The position numbers were made by a program, and so were the translations under genes. Below, one piece after another: positions 23,619-31,517 of a stretch of 35,350 nucleotides of DNA. The stretch spans positions 1-35,350 of the forward strand of contig JBEKTY010000081.1 of assembly GCA_049515555.1 (NCBI GenBank), written 5' to 3'. Under the pieces are notes generated by a model that had not been told where the DNA came from, did not search any database, and was given only the letters and a program-made list of their open reading frames with translations. Each line of letters begins with the position of its first letter. Position 1 is the first letter of the stretch. This DNA is from JBEKTY01 sp049515555. Its GTDB lineage: Bacteria; Planctomycetota; Planctomycetia; Pirellulales; Thermoguttaceae.

Positions 23619-23722
23619 TTCCGGGGACAGCATATAGAATTATTGAAGGATCACATGAGTTGCGTATGCTGTCCCCGGAACTCCTGCGGAACTCCTGACG
23701 TATGCTGTCCCCGGAACTCCTG
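23619..23722. repeat. GTATGCTGTCCCCGGAA palindromic repeat with a tandem copy
   Basis: The left arm TTCCGGGGACAGCATAT (23619-23635) pairs with GTATGCTGTCCCCGGAA (23664-23680). The right arm with its following CTCCTG recurs 36 bases on (23700-23722). This accounts for most of the gap 23579-23921. Confidence 0.85.
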
Positions 23723-23876
23723 TCCGGAACTCCCCATGGCGGGCAAGCCGGCCGGTAGGATCGGAAAATGGGCCGTCGCCGAGACTGGCGGATTTGGAGC
23801 GATGACTGGCAAGCATCGTTGAGGAATGGAGGGAAAGCCGCGTTTTCTTTACCGGCTGCGAACCCATGGTACCCCT

Positions 23877-23916
23877 TGCTAGAAGGGATTGATGGGTTAT
23901 AATCTCATATTGGAGG
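23877..23916 (+). promoter_or_regulatory. Promoter and SD of the toxin-antitoxin pair
   Basis: A perfect -10 TATAAT lies at 23898-23903. The best -35 is TTGCTA (23877-23882) at a short 15-bp spacing. GGAGG (23912-23916) precedes ATG 23922 by five bases. Confidence 0.55.
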
Positions 23917-23921
23917 CGCCC

Positions 23922-24146
23922 ATGAATCTCACCAATGAACAAGTGCAGGCCATTCGGGACGGCGAACCCGTCCCTATCGTTCCTCCGGAAGTGGGCGAGG
24001 AGTGTATCGTGGTCCGAAGGGATGTGTACCAGCGGGTGAGGGAATTCGCGAAAGATGATCTCCCAACATCACGCGCCATTGGGAATCTTATCCGGGCCAC
24101 TCTTGAGGATGACGAGTTCGACGACTACCAGGAATACCGGCGATGA
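23922..24146 (+). CDS. Antitoxin of a MazF/PemK-type pair
   Basis: The 74-aa product starts MNLTNEQVQAIRDGEPV. The pattern of a short helical N-terminus, a GEPVPIVPPEVGEECIVVRRD strand region and an acidic C-terminal tail (EDDEFDDYQEYRR) is common in small antitoxins paired with MazF-like toxins. The acidic tail would occupy the toxin active site. ATG 23922 is chosen over the upstream 23889 start because of GGAGG five bases before it. The stop overlaps the toxin start as ATGA (24143-24146), so the two are translationally coupled. A DNA-binding fold is not obvious. Confidence 0.8.
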   Translation: MNLTNEQVQAIRDGEPVPIVPPEVGEECIVVRRDVYQRVREFAKDDLPTSRAIGNLIRATLEDDEFDDYQEYRR

Positions 24147-24490
24147 ATCGCGGTGACATCGCCACCGTGGATTTCTCGCGGTACGACCCGAGTGACAAGG
24201 TGCGCCCGGCCCTCGTCGTGCAGAACGACAGGGATAACACCCGCATGGCAAAGACCATCGTCGCCTTCATCACTAGCAACGTCCAACGCACAGCGGAAGA
24301 TACGCAGTATCTTATCGCAGGTAATCATCCCGATTTTCCCATCTCAGGGCTCCGGCGGGATTCCGTCGTCAACTGCTCGAATCTCTATACCATCCGACAG
24401 TCAGACGTTACACGCGTAATCGGACGAGTCTCCAAGGCGACGATGGAGAAAATTGCTGATTGCCTGAAAGCCGCCTTAGAGCTGCATTGA
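24143..24490 (+). CDS. MazF/PemK-family mRNA interferase toxin
   Basis: The 115-aa toxin cleaves single-stranded RNA at short sequences in its family. The N-terminal MNRGDIATVDFSRYDPSD followed by KVRPALVVQND is the family signature (the GDI-v-x-v-d-f and RPalVv blocks). A conserved middle block (TIVAFITSN) and a C-terminal helix (MEKIADCLKAAL) complete the PemK-like fold. The cleavage sequence cannot be predicted. It overlaps the antitoxin by four bases and has no own SD. The protein is full length and so likely active. Confidence 0.9.
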   Translation: MNRGDIATVDFSRYDPSDKVRPALVVQNDRDNTRMAKTIVAFITSNVQRTAEDTQYLIAGNHPDFPISGLRRDSVVNCSNLYTIRQSDVTRVIGRVSKATMEKIADCLKAALELH

Positions 24491-24718
24491 TTGCGATGCA
24501 ACGCCAGTGGCACTCGATGTCAGCCCCTTTCGTCCGCGCCACCGGCGGCAAGGGGCCTTACGACACTAGTGTGGAATCGCCCACACGAGTAGGATTTGAG
24601 GCTTACCGGCCGTGTGCCCATGCGGCGTCACGCGGCAGTTTGGTACGATCTTACTAAGCATCTTCGTAGATCAGGCGACGCTTACAAAGAAGCTTAGGAA
24701 GAACGTTATCCGCGCCGG
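24491..24718. other. Non-coding gap, nothing recognised
   Basis: Between the toxin gene and the ABC permease I see no gene and only short imperfect dyads, such as CACTAGTGTGG with CCACACGAGTAG. It marks the right edge of the accessory stretch. Confidence 0.5.
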
Positions 24719-25567
24719 TCAACTGCTTGCGCTGCGGTAGCTGGCCAGGGCCTGCTGGAACGTCCGCCGGGAGGCCAGCAGGCAGGCCGCCGCCGCCGCC
24801 AGGGCGAACAGCGGCAGCAGCCAGCTTTCCGGCGTTTGGGGATCGAGCGGCCGGATCAGGATCCGCGCCGGCACGTTGACCGCAATCAAGATGGGAATGG
24901 CGAAGGTGAACATCCGCCGCAGCGGGTCGCCCCACGGCCCGCGATAAATCTCCATCGGGTAGCGGGAGAAGTTCGTAATATAGAACCAGAAGTCCAAAAG
25001 CGTCAGATTCCGCCCGATCCACACCGTGGTCGAGGCCAGCGTGATCATCAGGCTGTAGTAGATCGCCACGCCGCAGGCTACGTACAGCGGATAGAGCACG
25101 ATCTGCACGAGTCCCGGCACGTAGCGCAGCTCGACGAGCGAATAGACCATCAGGGCCAGGCCCACCGCCAGGTTCGATAGCGACGACCAGTCGATCCGCC
25201 GCAGCGACACCAGGAACTGCGCGTCCATGGGCCGCAGCAGGATGAAGTCCAGGCTGCCCGTGCGGATCAGGTCGCTCAGCTCGTCGGCGTTGGTCATGAA
25301 CAGGGTCTGGACCAGGCTGTTGATCAGCAAGCTGGTCGCGAAGAACAGGAAGAACTGGTACTTTCCCCAGCCGCTGCCGGCGCCGATCATGGGCGTGTAC
25401 TGGAAGATCAAGAGGTAGAAGGCCAGGTTCATGAGGACCCAGGCCATCGAGGTGACGCTCTCGATCAGGAAGTTTCCGCGGAAGGTCATATCCCGCACCA
25501 GGCTGTTGCGGGCAAAGGTGGCCAGGACGCGGAGGTAACTTCGCAGCGGGCTCATCGGTGGGCTCAT
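24719..25567 (-). CDS. ABC-2 type permease, second subunit
   Basis: The 282-aa inner-membrane protein has about six hydrophobic helices. It has features of the COG3694-like ABC-2 permeases: FRGNFLIESVTSMAWVL near the start, IRTGSLDFILLRPMD after the second helix, and a long hydrophobic C-terminal half. It would pair with the permease upstream and the ATPase to export an unknown substrate. The start ATG at 25567 overlaps the preceding permease stop (ATGA, 25567-25564); ATG 25555 is an internal alternative. It is the last gene of the operon. Confidence 0.88.
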   Translation of the reverse strand: MSPPMSPLRSYLRVLATFARNSLVRDMTFRGNFLIESVTSMAWVLMNLAFYLLIFQYTPMIGAGSGWGKYQFFLFFATSLLINSLVQTLFMTNADELSDLIRTGSLDFILLRPMDAQFLVSLRRIDWSSLSNLAVGLALMVYSLVELRYVPGLVQIVLYPLYVACGVAIYYSLMITLASTTVWIGRNLTLLDFWFYITNFSRYPMEIYRGPWGDPLRRMFTFAIPILIAVNVPARILIRPLDPQTPESWLLPLFALAAAAACLLASRRTFQQALASYRSASS

Positions 25568-26391
25568 CCTCCGAAACCGCTATAGTGCCGCACGCCGAAC
25601 TGGAACGCGCTGCGGGCCGCCACGAAAAACACCGCCACCCACGCCAATTCTGCCGCCAGGCTCCAGGCCAACTCTGTGCCGCTTACCTTCCCCAGGAACA
25701 CGGCGGCCGGAAAATAGGCCAGGTATTGCAGCGGGATGGAGCGGAACAAACGCCCCCAGCCGCCCGGCAGCATGTCCAGCGGAAACATGTGCCCCGAACA
25801 GAAGAAACTCAGCAGCATGTAAACGAACAAGAGCGAGCTGACCTCCAGGAACCAGAATCCGATCATCCCCAGCGTGGCCTCCAGAAAGAACCCCAGCAGG
25901 AAGGCCATTACCAGCGAGGCGAGAAATGCCGCCAGGGTCAACAGATCGGGCCAGCCGCCGAAAAAAACCCGGCACAGGTAGAACACCAGCGCGAACGGAC
26001 CCAGGGCCACGATGTAATAAACCAGCTTGTGCGCCAGCCGATTCAGCAACAGGAACCCCAGCATGTCGATCGGCTGGAGCAGAAACTTCTTGACCGTGCC
26101 GTCGCGAATATCCCGGGCGATGCCCGAGGCCAACCCCGGCATGCTGGAGAAGGCCCGGCTGATCATCGTGAGCAGGAAATAGGCGATGAAGTCGTGATAG
26201 CCGTAGCCGGCGATTTGGCCTTGTTGCCCCGGGGTTCCCATGCCCGAAAAAACGGCGCCCCACAGGAAGATCTGGGTGACGATGGGCAGGAACCGCATCA
26301 GCGTGCCCAGGGCGAAATCCACGCGGTACACCAGCCGCTCGGCGATGCTGATTCGCAGGATGGTCCACCAGAGGCGCGGGCGGGAAAACAT
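25564..26391 (-). CDS. ABC-2 type permease, first subunit
   Basis: The 275-aa protein has about six membrane helices and resembles the COG4587-like ABC-2 permeases (RISIAERLVYRVDFALGTL, then IRDGTVKKFLLQPIDM). The latter motif matches that of the partner permease (IRTGSLDFILLRPMD), as expected for related half-transporters. The long frame upstream runs through a repeat and antisense of the ATPase, so ATG 26391 is chosen. No SD is seen, and the start lies directly behind repeat copy B. The ATPase gene lies 92 bases upstream on the same strand. Confidence 0.88.
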   Translation of the reverse strand: MFSRPRLWWTILRISIAERLVYRVDFALGTLMRFLPIVTQIFLWGAVFSGMGTPGQQGQIAGYGYHDFIAYFLLTMISRAFSSMPGLASGIARDIRDGTVKKFLLQPIDMLGFLLLNRLAHKLVYYIVALGPFALVFYLCRVFFGGWPDLLTLAAFLASLVMAFLLGFFLEATLGMIGFWFLEVSSLLFVYMLLSFFCSGHMFPLDMLPGGWGRLFRSIPLQYLAYFPAAVFLGKVSGTELAWSLAAELAWVAVFFVAARSAFQFGVRHYSGFGG

Positions 26392-26397
26392 GGCGAG

Positions 26398-26475
26398 CTT
26401 TATACTCTGCGCGGTTTGAGATGACGCGAACCGTAACAATAGGGAAGACGTCGCATCATTTCTGGCCGCTCTCAG
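26398..26475. repeat. 75-bp dispersed repeat, copy B (inside the ABC operon)
   Basis: It is the second copy of the element at 13788-13862 and holds the same CGCGAACCGTAACAATAGGG block. It fills the gap between the ATPase stop (26484) and the permease ATG (26391). On the coding strand it ends GAGTATAAAG, seven bases before that ATG. Confidence 0.85.
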
Positions 26476-26483
26476 TATGTCCG

Positions 26484-27461
26484 TCAGCCTTCGTTCCGGA
26501 ACACCTCGGCGATGGCCTCTTCCAGCGGCGGGTCCTCGACGCTCACGTCCTCGATCTGCTGCTGGGCCAGGATGGCGGCCAGCACCACGGGCACGGCGCC
26601 GCGCTCGACGCGGATCTTCGCCCGCGGCGGCTCGACCGAGAGCACCTCGCCGTAGCGGGCCAGGTCGGCGGGGAATCGCCCATCCGCCACTTGCAGCGAA
26701 ATGATCTTCCGACCCCCGAACTGGTCGAGGATCCCCGAGAGCGAGCCATCGTAAATAATCCGGCCGTGGGCGATGATCACCACCCGGTGGCACAAGGCCG
26801 CCACGTCCTTCATGTAGTGGCTGGTCAAGAGGATCGTTACCTGGCGGCGCTGCTGGTAGTCTCGCAGGAAGGTCTGGATGTTGTGCTGGGCCACCACGTC
26901 CAGGCCGATGGTGGGCTCGTCCAGAAACAGCACGTTGGGCGAGTGCAAGAGGGCGGCGATCAGCTCCATCTTCATCCGCTCGCCGAGCGACAGCTCGCGG
27001 ACCGGCTGGTTCAGCAGTCGCGTCACGTCGAGCATCTCGGCCAGCTCGTCGAGGGTCTTCTGGAACTGTTCCGGCTCGATGCGGTAGATGTGTTGGTGCA
27101 GGCGGAACGACTCGGCGGCCGGCAAGTCCCACCAGAGTTGGTTCTTCTGGCCCATCACCAGGGCGAAGCGGCGGCGGTAGGCGTTCTCGCGCCGCCAGGG
27201 GACGTGTCCGAGGACCCGGGCCGTGCCGCTGGTGGGGGTGAGCACGCCGGACAGGAGCTTGAGTGTAGTCGTCTTTCCCGCCCCATTGGGCCCCAGGAAG
27301 GCCACAAACTCGCCCTGCTCGACCGAGAGGTCGATCCCCCGCACCGCCTCGACCAGCCGGTACTGCCGGCGAAACAGCCCCCGGATCGAGGCCGACAGTC
27401 CCTCTTCCTTCTGATAAACCCGGTAGGACTTCGCCAGCCCTTCGATCTCAATAGTGGCCAT
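26484..27461 (-). CDS. ABC transporter ATPase (COG4586-like)
   Basis: The 325-aa nucleotide-binding subunit has Walker A GPNGAGKTT (57-65), signature LSLGE (157-161), Walker B VLFLDEPT with D181/E182, and the switch His H215 in TSH. The pre-Walker region (SYRVYQKEEGL...RRQYRLVEAV) is the extended form of the family that works with COG3694/COG4587 permeases. The C-terminal 90 residues form a small accessory domain. The gene is first in the operon. On the coding strand a perfect TATAAT (27475-27470) lies eight bases before ATG 27461, so the mRNA would be leaderless or nearly so. No SD is present. Confidence 0.92.
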   Translation of the reverse strand: MATIEIEGLAKSYRVYQKEEGLSASIRGLFRRQYRLVEAVRGIDLSVEQGEFVAFLGPNGAGKTTTLKLLSGVLTPTSGTARVLGHVPWRRENAYRRRFALVMGQKNQLWWDLPAAESFRLHQHIYRIEPEQFQKTLDELAEMLDVTRLLNQPVRELSLGERMKMELIAALLHSPNVLFLDEPTIGLDVVAQHNIQTFLRDYQQRRQVTILLTSHYMKDVAALCHRVVIIAHGRIIYDGSLSGILDQFGGRKIISLQVADGRFPADLARYGEVLSVEPPRAKIRVERGAVPVVLAAILAQQQIEDVSVEDPPLEEAIAEVFRNEG

Positions 27462-27469
27462 ATGGAATC

Positions 27470-27475
27470 ATTATA
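27470..27475 (-). promoter_or_regulatory. -10 element of the ABC operon
   Basis: TATAAT on the minus strand ends eight bases before the ATG. No -35 is recognised; the position expected for it lies in the G-rich (plus strand) repeat tract. Confidence 0.45.
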
Positions 27476-27476
27476 A

Positions 27477-27545
27477 GTGGGGGAAGGCAGAGGGGGGAGG
27501 GCGGAAGGGGAGAAGGCGGAAGGCGGAAGGCGGAAGGCGGAGGGC
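27477..27545. repeat. GGAAGGC heptamer array upstream of the ABC ATPase
   Basis: Tandem GGCGGAA units are perfect over about four copies (27513-27541) and degenerate on both sides. Similar tracts recur at 27700-27740 (other orientation) and 33062-33095. The coding strand of the ABC operon is C-rich here. Confidence 0.8.
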
Positions 27546-27793
27546 GGAAATAGCCCCCGGCTAGTCCGGATTACTCTCGAACCGTTCGTAGTGACCGCAT
27601 TCATGCGGTCCTTGACCTGTTCGCACTCTCCAGACCCGATAAATCGGGTCACTACAAGACTCGGTGAATAATCCCGGCTAGTGCCAAAGGCGACCATCCT
27701 CCTTCTCCTCCCCCCTCCGCCTTCCGCCCTCCGCCTTTCCAGTGAACTTCCCCCATCGCCCGATTTCGCCTATAATTCGCCCCGTCGGGAGAT

Positions 27794-27881
27794 CGTAGGG
27801 TGGGACAAGCGTAGCGCGGTCCCACCAACCGCAGTCGCACGAATTCCGGTGGGACTGCGCTCGGGCTTGTCCCACCCTACG
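27794..27881. repeat. CGTAGGGTGGGACAAGC palindromic repeat
   Basis: The left arm CGTAGGGTGGGACAAGCGTA (27794-) pairs with a right arm ending GCTTGTCCCACCCTACG (27881). It ends 36 bases before the inferred ispF start. With the heptamer array it explains much of the gap 27462-27917; no other gene is seen. Confidence 0.85.
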
Positions 27882-27917
27882 GCTTTCCGCGACAGAGACT
27901 AGTTCGGGAGAGAAGCC

Positions 27918-28400
27918 ACGGACGGACCACGCGTCGGGATTGGACACGACACCCATCGGCTGAAGCCGGGTGGCCCCCTGCGGTTGGGCGGAATCGATAT
28001 TCCGCACGATCGCGAGTTGGTGGGCCATAGCGACGCCGACGTGCTGTTGCACGCCGTGACCGATGCCCTGTTGGGCGCCGCCGCCCTGGGCGACATCGGC
28101 CAGATGTTCCCCGATACCGATCCGGCCAACCGCGGGCGCGATTCGGGCGAAATGCTCCGGGCCGCACGTGACGCCGTGCGGGCCATCGGCTGCCGCATCG
28201 TCAATGTCGATTGCATCGTCTTCGCCCAACGGCCCAAGCTCCTGCCCTATCGGCAGGCCATGCGCGAGCGGATCGCCGACCTGCTCCAGATCGACCCGGA
28301 GCGTGTGGGCCTGAAAGGCAAGACCGGCGAACAGGTCGGCCCGATCGGCCTGGAAGAGGCCGTCGCCGCCCAGTGCGTGGCCCTCTTGGAAATACAATGA
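27918..28400 (+). CDS. ispF: 2-C-methyl-D-erythritol 2,4-cyclodiphosphate synthase, with non-canonical start
   Basis: This MEP-pathway enzyme makes the cyclodiphosphate precursor of isoprenoids. Identity is clear: GIGHDTHRL with zinc ligands D11 and H13, then VGHSDADVLLHA with H45, at a constant offset of three from E. coli D8/H10/H42, and the GLKGKTGEQVG loop. The first standard start in frame is TTG 27984, which would lose D11 and H13 and so the active site. Upstream, the frame is open back to a TAG at 27900 and contains no ATG, GTG or TTG before the conserved region. ACG 27918 is the best start: GGGAGAG precedes it by about six bases and it gives 160 aa, the usual size. ATT 27939 is another possibility, as is a mutated or mis-sequenced ATG. 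Confidence 0.85.
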   Translation, partial: TDGPRVGIGHDTHRLKPGGPLRLGGIDIPHDRELVGHSDADVLLHAVTDALLGAAALGDIGQMFPDTDPANRGRDSGEMLRAARDAVRAIGCRIVNVDCIVFAQRPKLLPYRQAMRERIADLLQIDPERVGLKGKTGEQVGPIGLEEAVAAQCVALLEIQ

Positions 28401-28673
28401 GCAATGAGCAATGAGCTATGAGCTATGAGCTATGACTAACAGGGGATAAGGGGTTTAGGGGATGAGGGGATAAGGGAATAAGGGGATGAGGGAACCGGCT
28501 GTCGGCTGATGGCCGCCGGATGCCGAAGGGGCGGGTTAAGCAAGAAGACCGCCCTCAACCCCTCAACCCCTCAACCCCTCAACCCCTCAACCCCTTAACC
28601 CCTCAACCCCTCAGCCCCTCAGCCCCTCAGCCCCTCAATCCCTAAATCCCCAACTCCCCAAATCCCGCCCCCA
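28401..28673. repeat. Tandem-repeat tracts in front of cysS
   Basis: Three arrays follow each other. First come ATGAGCA/ATGAGCT heptamers (28400-28437). Next are degenerate AGGGGATA units (28440-28495). Last is a CCCCTCAA octamer array (about 28553-28640) decaying into CCCTAAAT, right up to the cysS ATG. The leader is almost free of G and has no SD. Confidence 0.85.
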
Positions 28674-30218
28674 ATGATCCGCGTTTACAACACCCTGTCT
28701 CGGACGAAAGAGCCCCTGGAGCCGGTTGAGGCCGGCAAAGTGGGTATCTACCTGTGCGGGCCGACCGTTTACAAGCCCAGCCACATCGGGCACATGGTCG
28801 GGCCGGTGATCTTCGACGCCGTCAAGCGCTACCTCACCTACTCCGGCTTCCAGGTAACGCTGGTGGTCAACGTCACCGACGTGGACGACAAGCTGATAGC
28901 CGAGTCGCGGGTGCGGGCGGTCTCGATGCCCGAGCTGGCCGCCGAGATGACGGCCGACTACATGCGGAACATCGAGGCCCTGGGGGTGGACACGATCGAC
29001 CATTTTCCCCGCTGCACGGAGAACATCGACGAGATCGTGGCCTTCACGCGGACGCTGGTGGACAAGGGATTCGCCTACGTGGCCGACGGCGACGTGTATT
29101 TCGACGTGGCCAAGGACCCGGAGTACGGGAAGCTGAGCGGCCGGCAGACCGAGGCCATGCAGGGCGAGGGGGGCTCGATGGCCGAGCGGAAGCGGAGCAC
29201 GGCCGACTTCGCCTTGTGGAAGGGCGCCAAGCCGGGCGAGCCCGCCTGGCCCAGCCCGTGGGGACCCGGCCGGCCGGGCTGGCACATCGAATGCTCGGCC
29301 ATGAGCCGCCGCTACCTGGGCCAGACCTTCGACATCCACGGCGGCGGGCTGGACCTGGTCTTTCCGCATCACGAGAACGAGATCGCCCAGAGCGAATCGG
29401 CCCACGGCCAGGCGATGGCCAAATACTGGATGCACAACGGGCTGATGCAGGCCTCCGACGAGTTGGGCAAGGTGGGCGGCCGGGCCACGCGGCCCGCCGA
29501 CGGCGATCTGGCCGCCCAACAGGCGGGGAAGATCAGCAAATCCAAGGGCTCGGCCCCCTTCCGCGAGTTGCTGGCCGAGTTCTCGCCCGAGACCATCCGC
29601 TTCTTCCTCCTGGCCACGCACTACCGCCGGCCGATCGACTATAGCGAGTCGCGGCTGCGGGAGACGGAGGTGGCGCTAGAGAACTTCTACCGCTTTTTCA
29701 AGCGATACGAGCGGCTCACGGGCCGGCCGTTCCAGGCCCTGGCCCCGCCGGCTACCCGCCGCCAAGGCGACTTCGACCCGGCCGGCGATCCGCTGCTGGA
29801 GGACGTGGCCCGCCTGCGCAGCCGCTTCCTGGACGCCATGGACGACGACTTCAACACGGGCGGCGCTGTGGGCGACCTGTTCGAGCTGCTGCGCCGCCTG
29901 AACCGATTCATCGACGAGGAGAAGTTGGAGAAAGACGGGCCGGCAGCCCCCGAGAAGATCGCTTCGCTGCGGAAAGGGACCGCCAAGCTTCGCGAACTGT
30001 CGGCCGTGTTGGGACTGTTCCGCTCCGCGCCGGAAGAAAAACAGGCCGCCGGCCGGGATGCCCTGGCGGGCCAACTGGTGGGCCTGCTCGTCGAGCTCCG
30101 CACCGCGGCCCGCAAGAACAAAGACTTCGCCGCGGCCGACCGCATCCGCAAGGGCCTGGCCGCCCTGGGCATTACCCTGGAAGACCGGCCCGGTGGAACC
30201 GAATGGACGCTGCCTTGA
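28674..30218 (+). CDS. cysS: Cysteinyl-tRNA synthetase (canonical copy)
   Basis: This 514-aa class I synthetase charges tRNA-Cys. Zinc ligands C28, C207, H232 and E236 match E. coli (C28, C209, H234, E238). HIGH is intact at 37-40 (PSHIGH) and KMSKS is KISKS (286-290). Just before KISKS lies an insertion of about 20 residues (SDELGKVGGRATRPADGDLA), longer than in E. coli. The C-terminal DALR-like and small helical domains are complete. The presence of this active-looking copy shows that the degenerate CysS-like domain at 7381 is not the housekeeping enzyme. The stop overlaps the ruvC ATG (TGATG at 30216-30220). Confidence 0.95.
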   Translation: MIRVYNTLSRTKEPLEPVEAGKVGIYLCGPTVYKPSHIGHMVGPVIFDAVKRYLTYSGFQVTLVVNVTDVDDKLIAESRVRAVSMPELAAEMTADYMRNIEALGVDTIDHFPRCTENIDEIVAFTRTLVDKGFAYVADGDVYFDVAKDPEYGKLSGRQTEAMQGEGGSMAERKRSTADFALWKGAKPGEPAWPSPWGPGRPGWHIECSAMSRRYLGQTFDIHGGGLDLVFPHHENEIAQSESAHGQAMAKYWMHNGLMQASDELGKVGGRATRPADGDLAAQQAGKISKSKGSAPFRELLAEFSPETIRFFLLATHYRRPIDYSESRLRETEVALENFYRFFKRYERLTGRPFQALAPPATRRQGDFDPAGDPLLEDVARLRSRFLDAMDDDFNTGGAVGDLFELLRRLNRFIDEEKLEKDGPAAPEKIASLRKGTAKLRELSAVLGLFRSAPEEKQAAGRDALAGQLVGLLVELRTAARKNKDFAAADRIRKGLAALGITLEDRPGGTEWTLP

Positions 30219-30778
30219 TGGATACCGCACAGCCCACGACCCGCATTCTGGGCATCGATCCGGGCCTGAACGTGACCGGCTACGGGGTGCTGGAGATCGG
30301 CGGCGGCCGGCCGCGGCTGTGCGAGGCGGGCATCATCCGCGGCACGACGCGGGGCTCGCTCACCGCCCGGCTGCTGGAGATCCATCAAGGCGTGGCCGAC
30401 GTGATCGCCACCCTGCGGCCGGCGGTGATGGCCCTGGAGCAGCTTTATTCGCACTACCAGCGGCCACGGACGGCGATCCTCATGGGCCATGCCCGAGGCG
30501 TGATCTGCCTGGCCGCCACCCAGGCCGGCATTCCCGTGCTGCACTACTCGGCCACGCAGGTCAAGCGGATCCTGACGGGGGCGGGCCGGGCCGGCAAGGA
30601 CCAGGTGCAGCGGGCCATCCAGCGCGAGCTATGCCTCCCGCAACTGCCCGAGCCGCCCGACGTGGCCGACGCCCTGGCCGTCGCCCTGTGCCACTGCTAC
30701 CTGAAGGACAAACTCGGCCTGCACTCGGCGTCTGCTCCCGCATTCCGCGGCCGCACCAAGATCCGGAAAAGCCCATGA
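30218..30778 (+). CDS. ruvC: Holliday junction resolvase RuvC
   Basis: This 186-aa endonuclease cuts Holliday junctions together with RuvAB. The catalytic acidic residues are D14 (GIDPGLN), E74 (ALEQLY), and D148 and D151 (PPDVADALAVA). ATG 30218 overlaps the cysS stop as TGATG; ATG 30203 inside cysS is less likely because the conserved region begins close to RILGIDPG. A basic C-terminal tail (RGRTKIRKSP) follows the core. The stop overlaps ruvA by four bases (ATGA). Confidence 0.95.
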   Translation: MDTAQPTTRILGIDPGLNVTGYGVLEIGGGRPRLCEAGIIRGTTRGSLTARLLEIHQGVADVIATLRPAVMALEQLYSHYQRPRTAILMGHARGVICLAATQAGIPVLHYSATQVKRILTGAGRAGKDQVQRAIQRELCLPQLPEPPDVADALAVALCHCYLKDKLGLHSASAPAFRGRTKIRKSP

Positions 30779-31398
30779 TTACCCGTATCAGCGGTCAACT
30801 GATCGCCCTGGAAGATAATTGCCTGACGCTGCGGATCGAGCATTTCGAGTACCAGATCCTCATTCCCGAGTTCACCCGCCGGCAGTTGCAACAACAGATC
30901 GGCAGCGAGATCAGCCTGCACACGATCCAGTACCTGGAAGGCAATCCGATGCAAGGGCGGATGACGCCGCGGCTGATCGGGTTCCTGAGCGAGGTGGAGC
31001 GTGAGTTCTTCGAGCTGTTCTGCTCGGTGGACGGGGTGGGCGTGCGGAAGGCGCTGCGGGCGATGGTCCGGCCGGTCCGCGACGTGGCCACGGCCATCGA
31101 GGAGCAGGACGCGAAGTTCCTGGCCTCGCTGCCGGGGATCGGCCCGGCCATGTCCGAGCGGATCATCGCCAAGCTCCGCCGGCAGGTGCCCAAGTTCGCG
31201 CTGATGGTCGCCCAGCGCGAGGCCCATGAGGCCGATGTCCGGCCCGACGTGGTCTCCGAGACCTACGAGGTCCTGCGAAAGCTGGGCCATTCGGAGAGCG
31301 ACGCCCGGCGGCTGCTGGATACGGCCCTTTCAGCCAAGAAGAAATACGCTGAAGTGCAGGACCTGCTGGAAGCCATCTACCAGCAGAGCCATAAGTAG
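30775..31398 (+). CDS. ruvA: Holliday junction DNA helicase subunit RuvA
   Basis: This 207-aa protein binds four-way junctions and loads RuvB. The OB-fold domain covers about 1-68 (MITRISGQLIALEDN). The two helix-hairpin-helix motifs are VDGVGVRKALRAM and LPGIGPAMSERIIAKL, with domain III from about 155 (ETYEVLRKLGHSESDARRLL). The start overlaps the ruvC stop (ATGA). It is the second gene of a cysS-ruvC-ruvA-ruvB run; the gap to ruvB is filled by repeats. Confidence 0.95.
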   Translation: MITRISGQLIALEDNCLTLRIEHFEYQILIPEFTRRQLQQQIGSEISLHTIQYLEGNPMQGRMTPRLIGFLSEVEREFFELFCSVDGVGVRKALRAMVRPVRDVATAIEEQDAKFLASLPGIGPAMSERIIAKLRRQVPKFALMVAQREAHEADVRPDVVSETYEVLRKLGHSESDARRLLDTALSAKKKYAEVQDLLEAIYQQSHK

Positions 31399-31517
31399 TG
31401 GCTGGTGGCTGGTGGCTAGTTTTGGCTGCCACCCGTCAACAGCCACCAACAACTAGCAACCACAAGCAACCAGCCACCAGCAACTAGCCACCAACCACCA
31501 ACCACTAGCCACTACAC
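31399..31517. repeat. GTGGCTGGTGGCTAGT / AACTAGCCACCAACC tandem and inverted repeat
   Basis: Units GTGGCTG and GTGGCTA face repeated CCACCAA and CTAGCCA units, so the gap between ruvA and ruvB can fold into a long stem. The leader directly before the ruvB ATG is C/A-rich and without an SD. Confidence 0.8.

Noticed and set aside
25564..27132. 522-codon minus-strand ORF
   Set aside because: The 3' half is the ABC permease. The 5' part is another frame of the ATPase plus repeat copy B, so the permease is started at 26391 instead.
28553..28670. CRISPR-like array
   Set aside because: Units are only eight bases, directly adjacent and without spacers; it is a simple tandem repeat.
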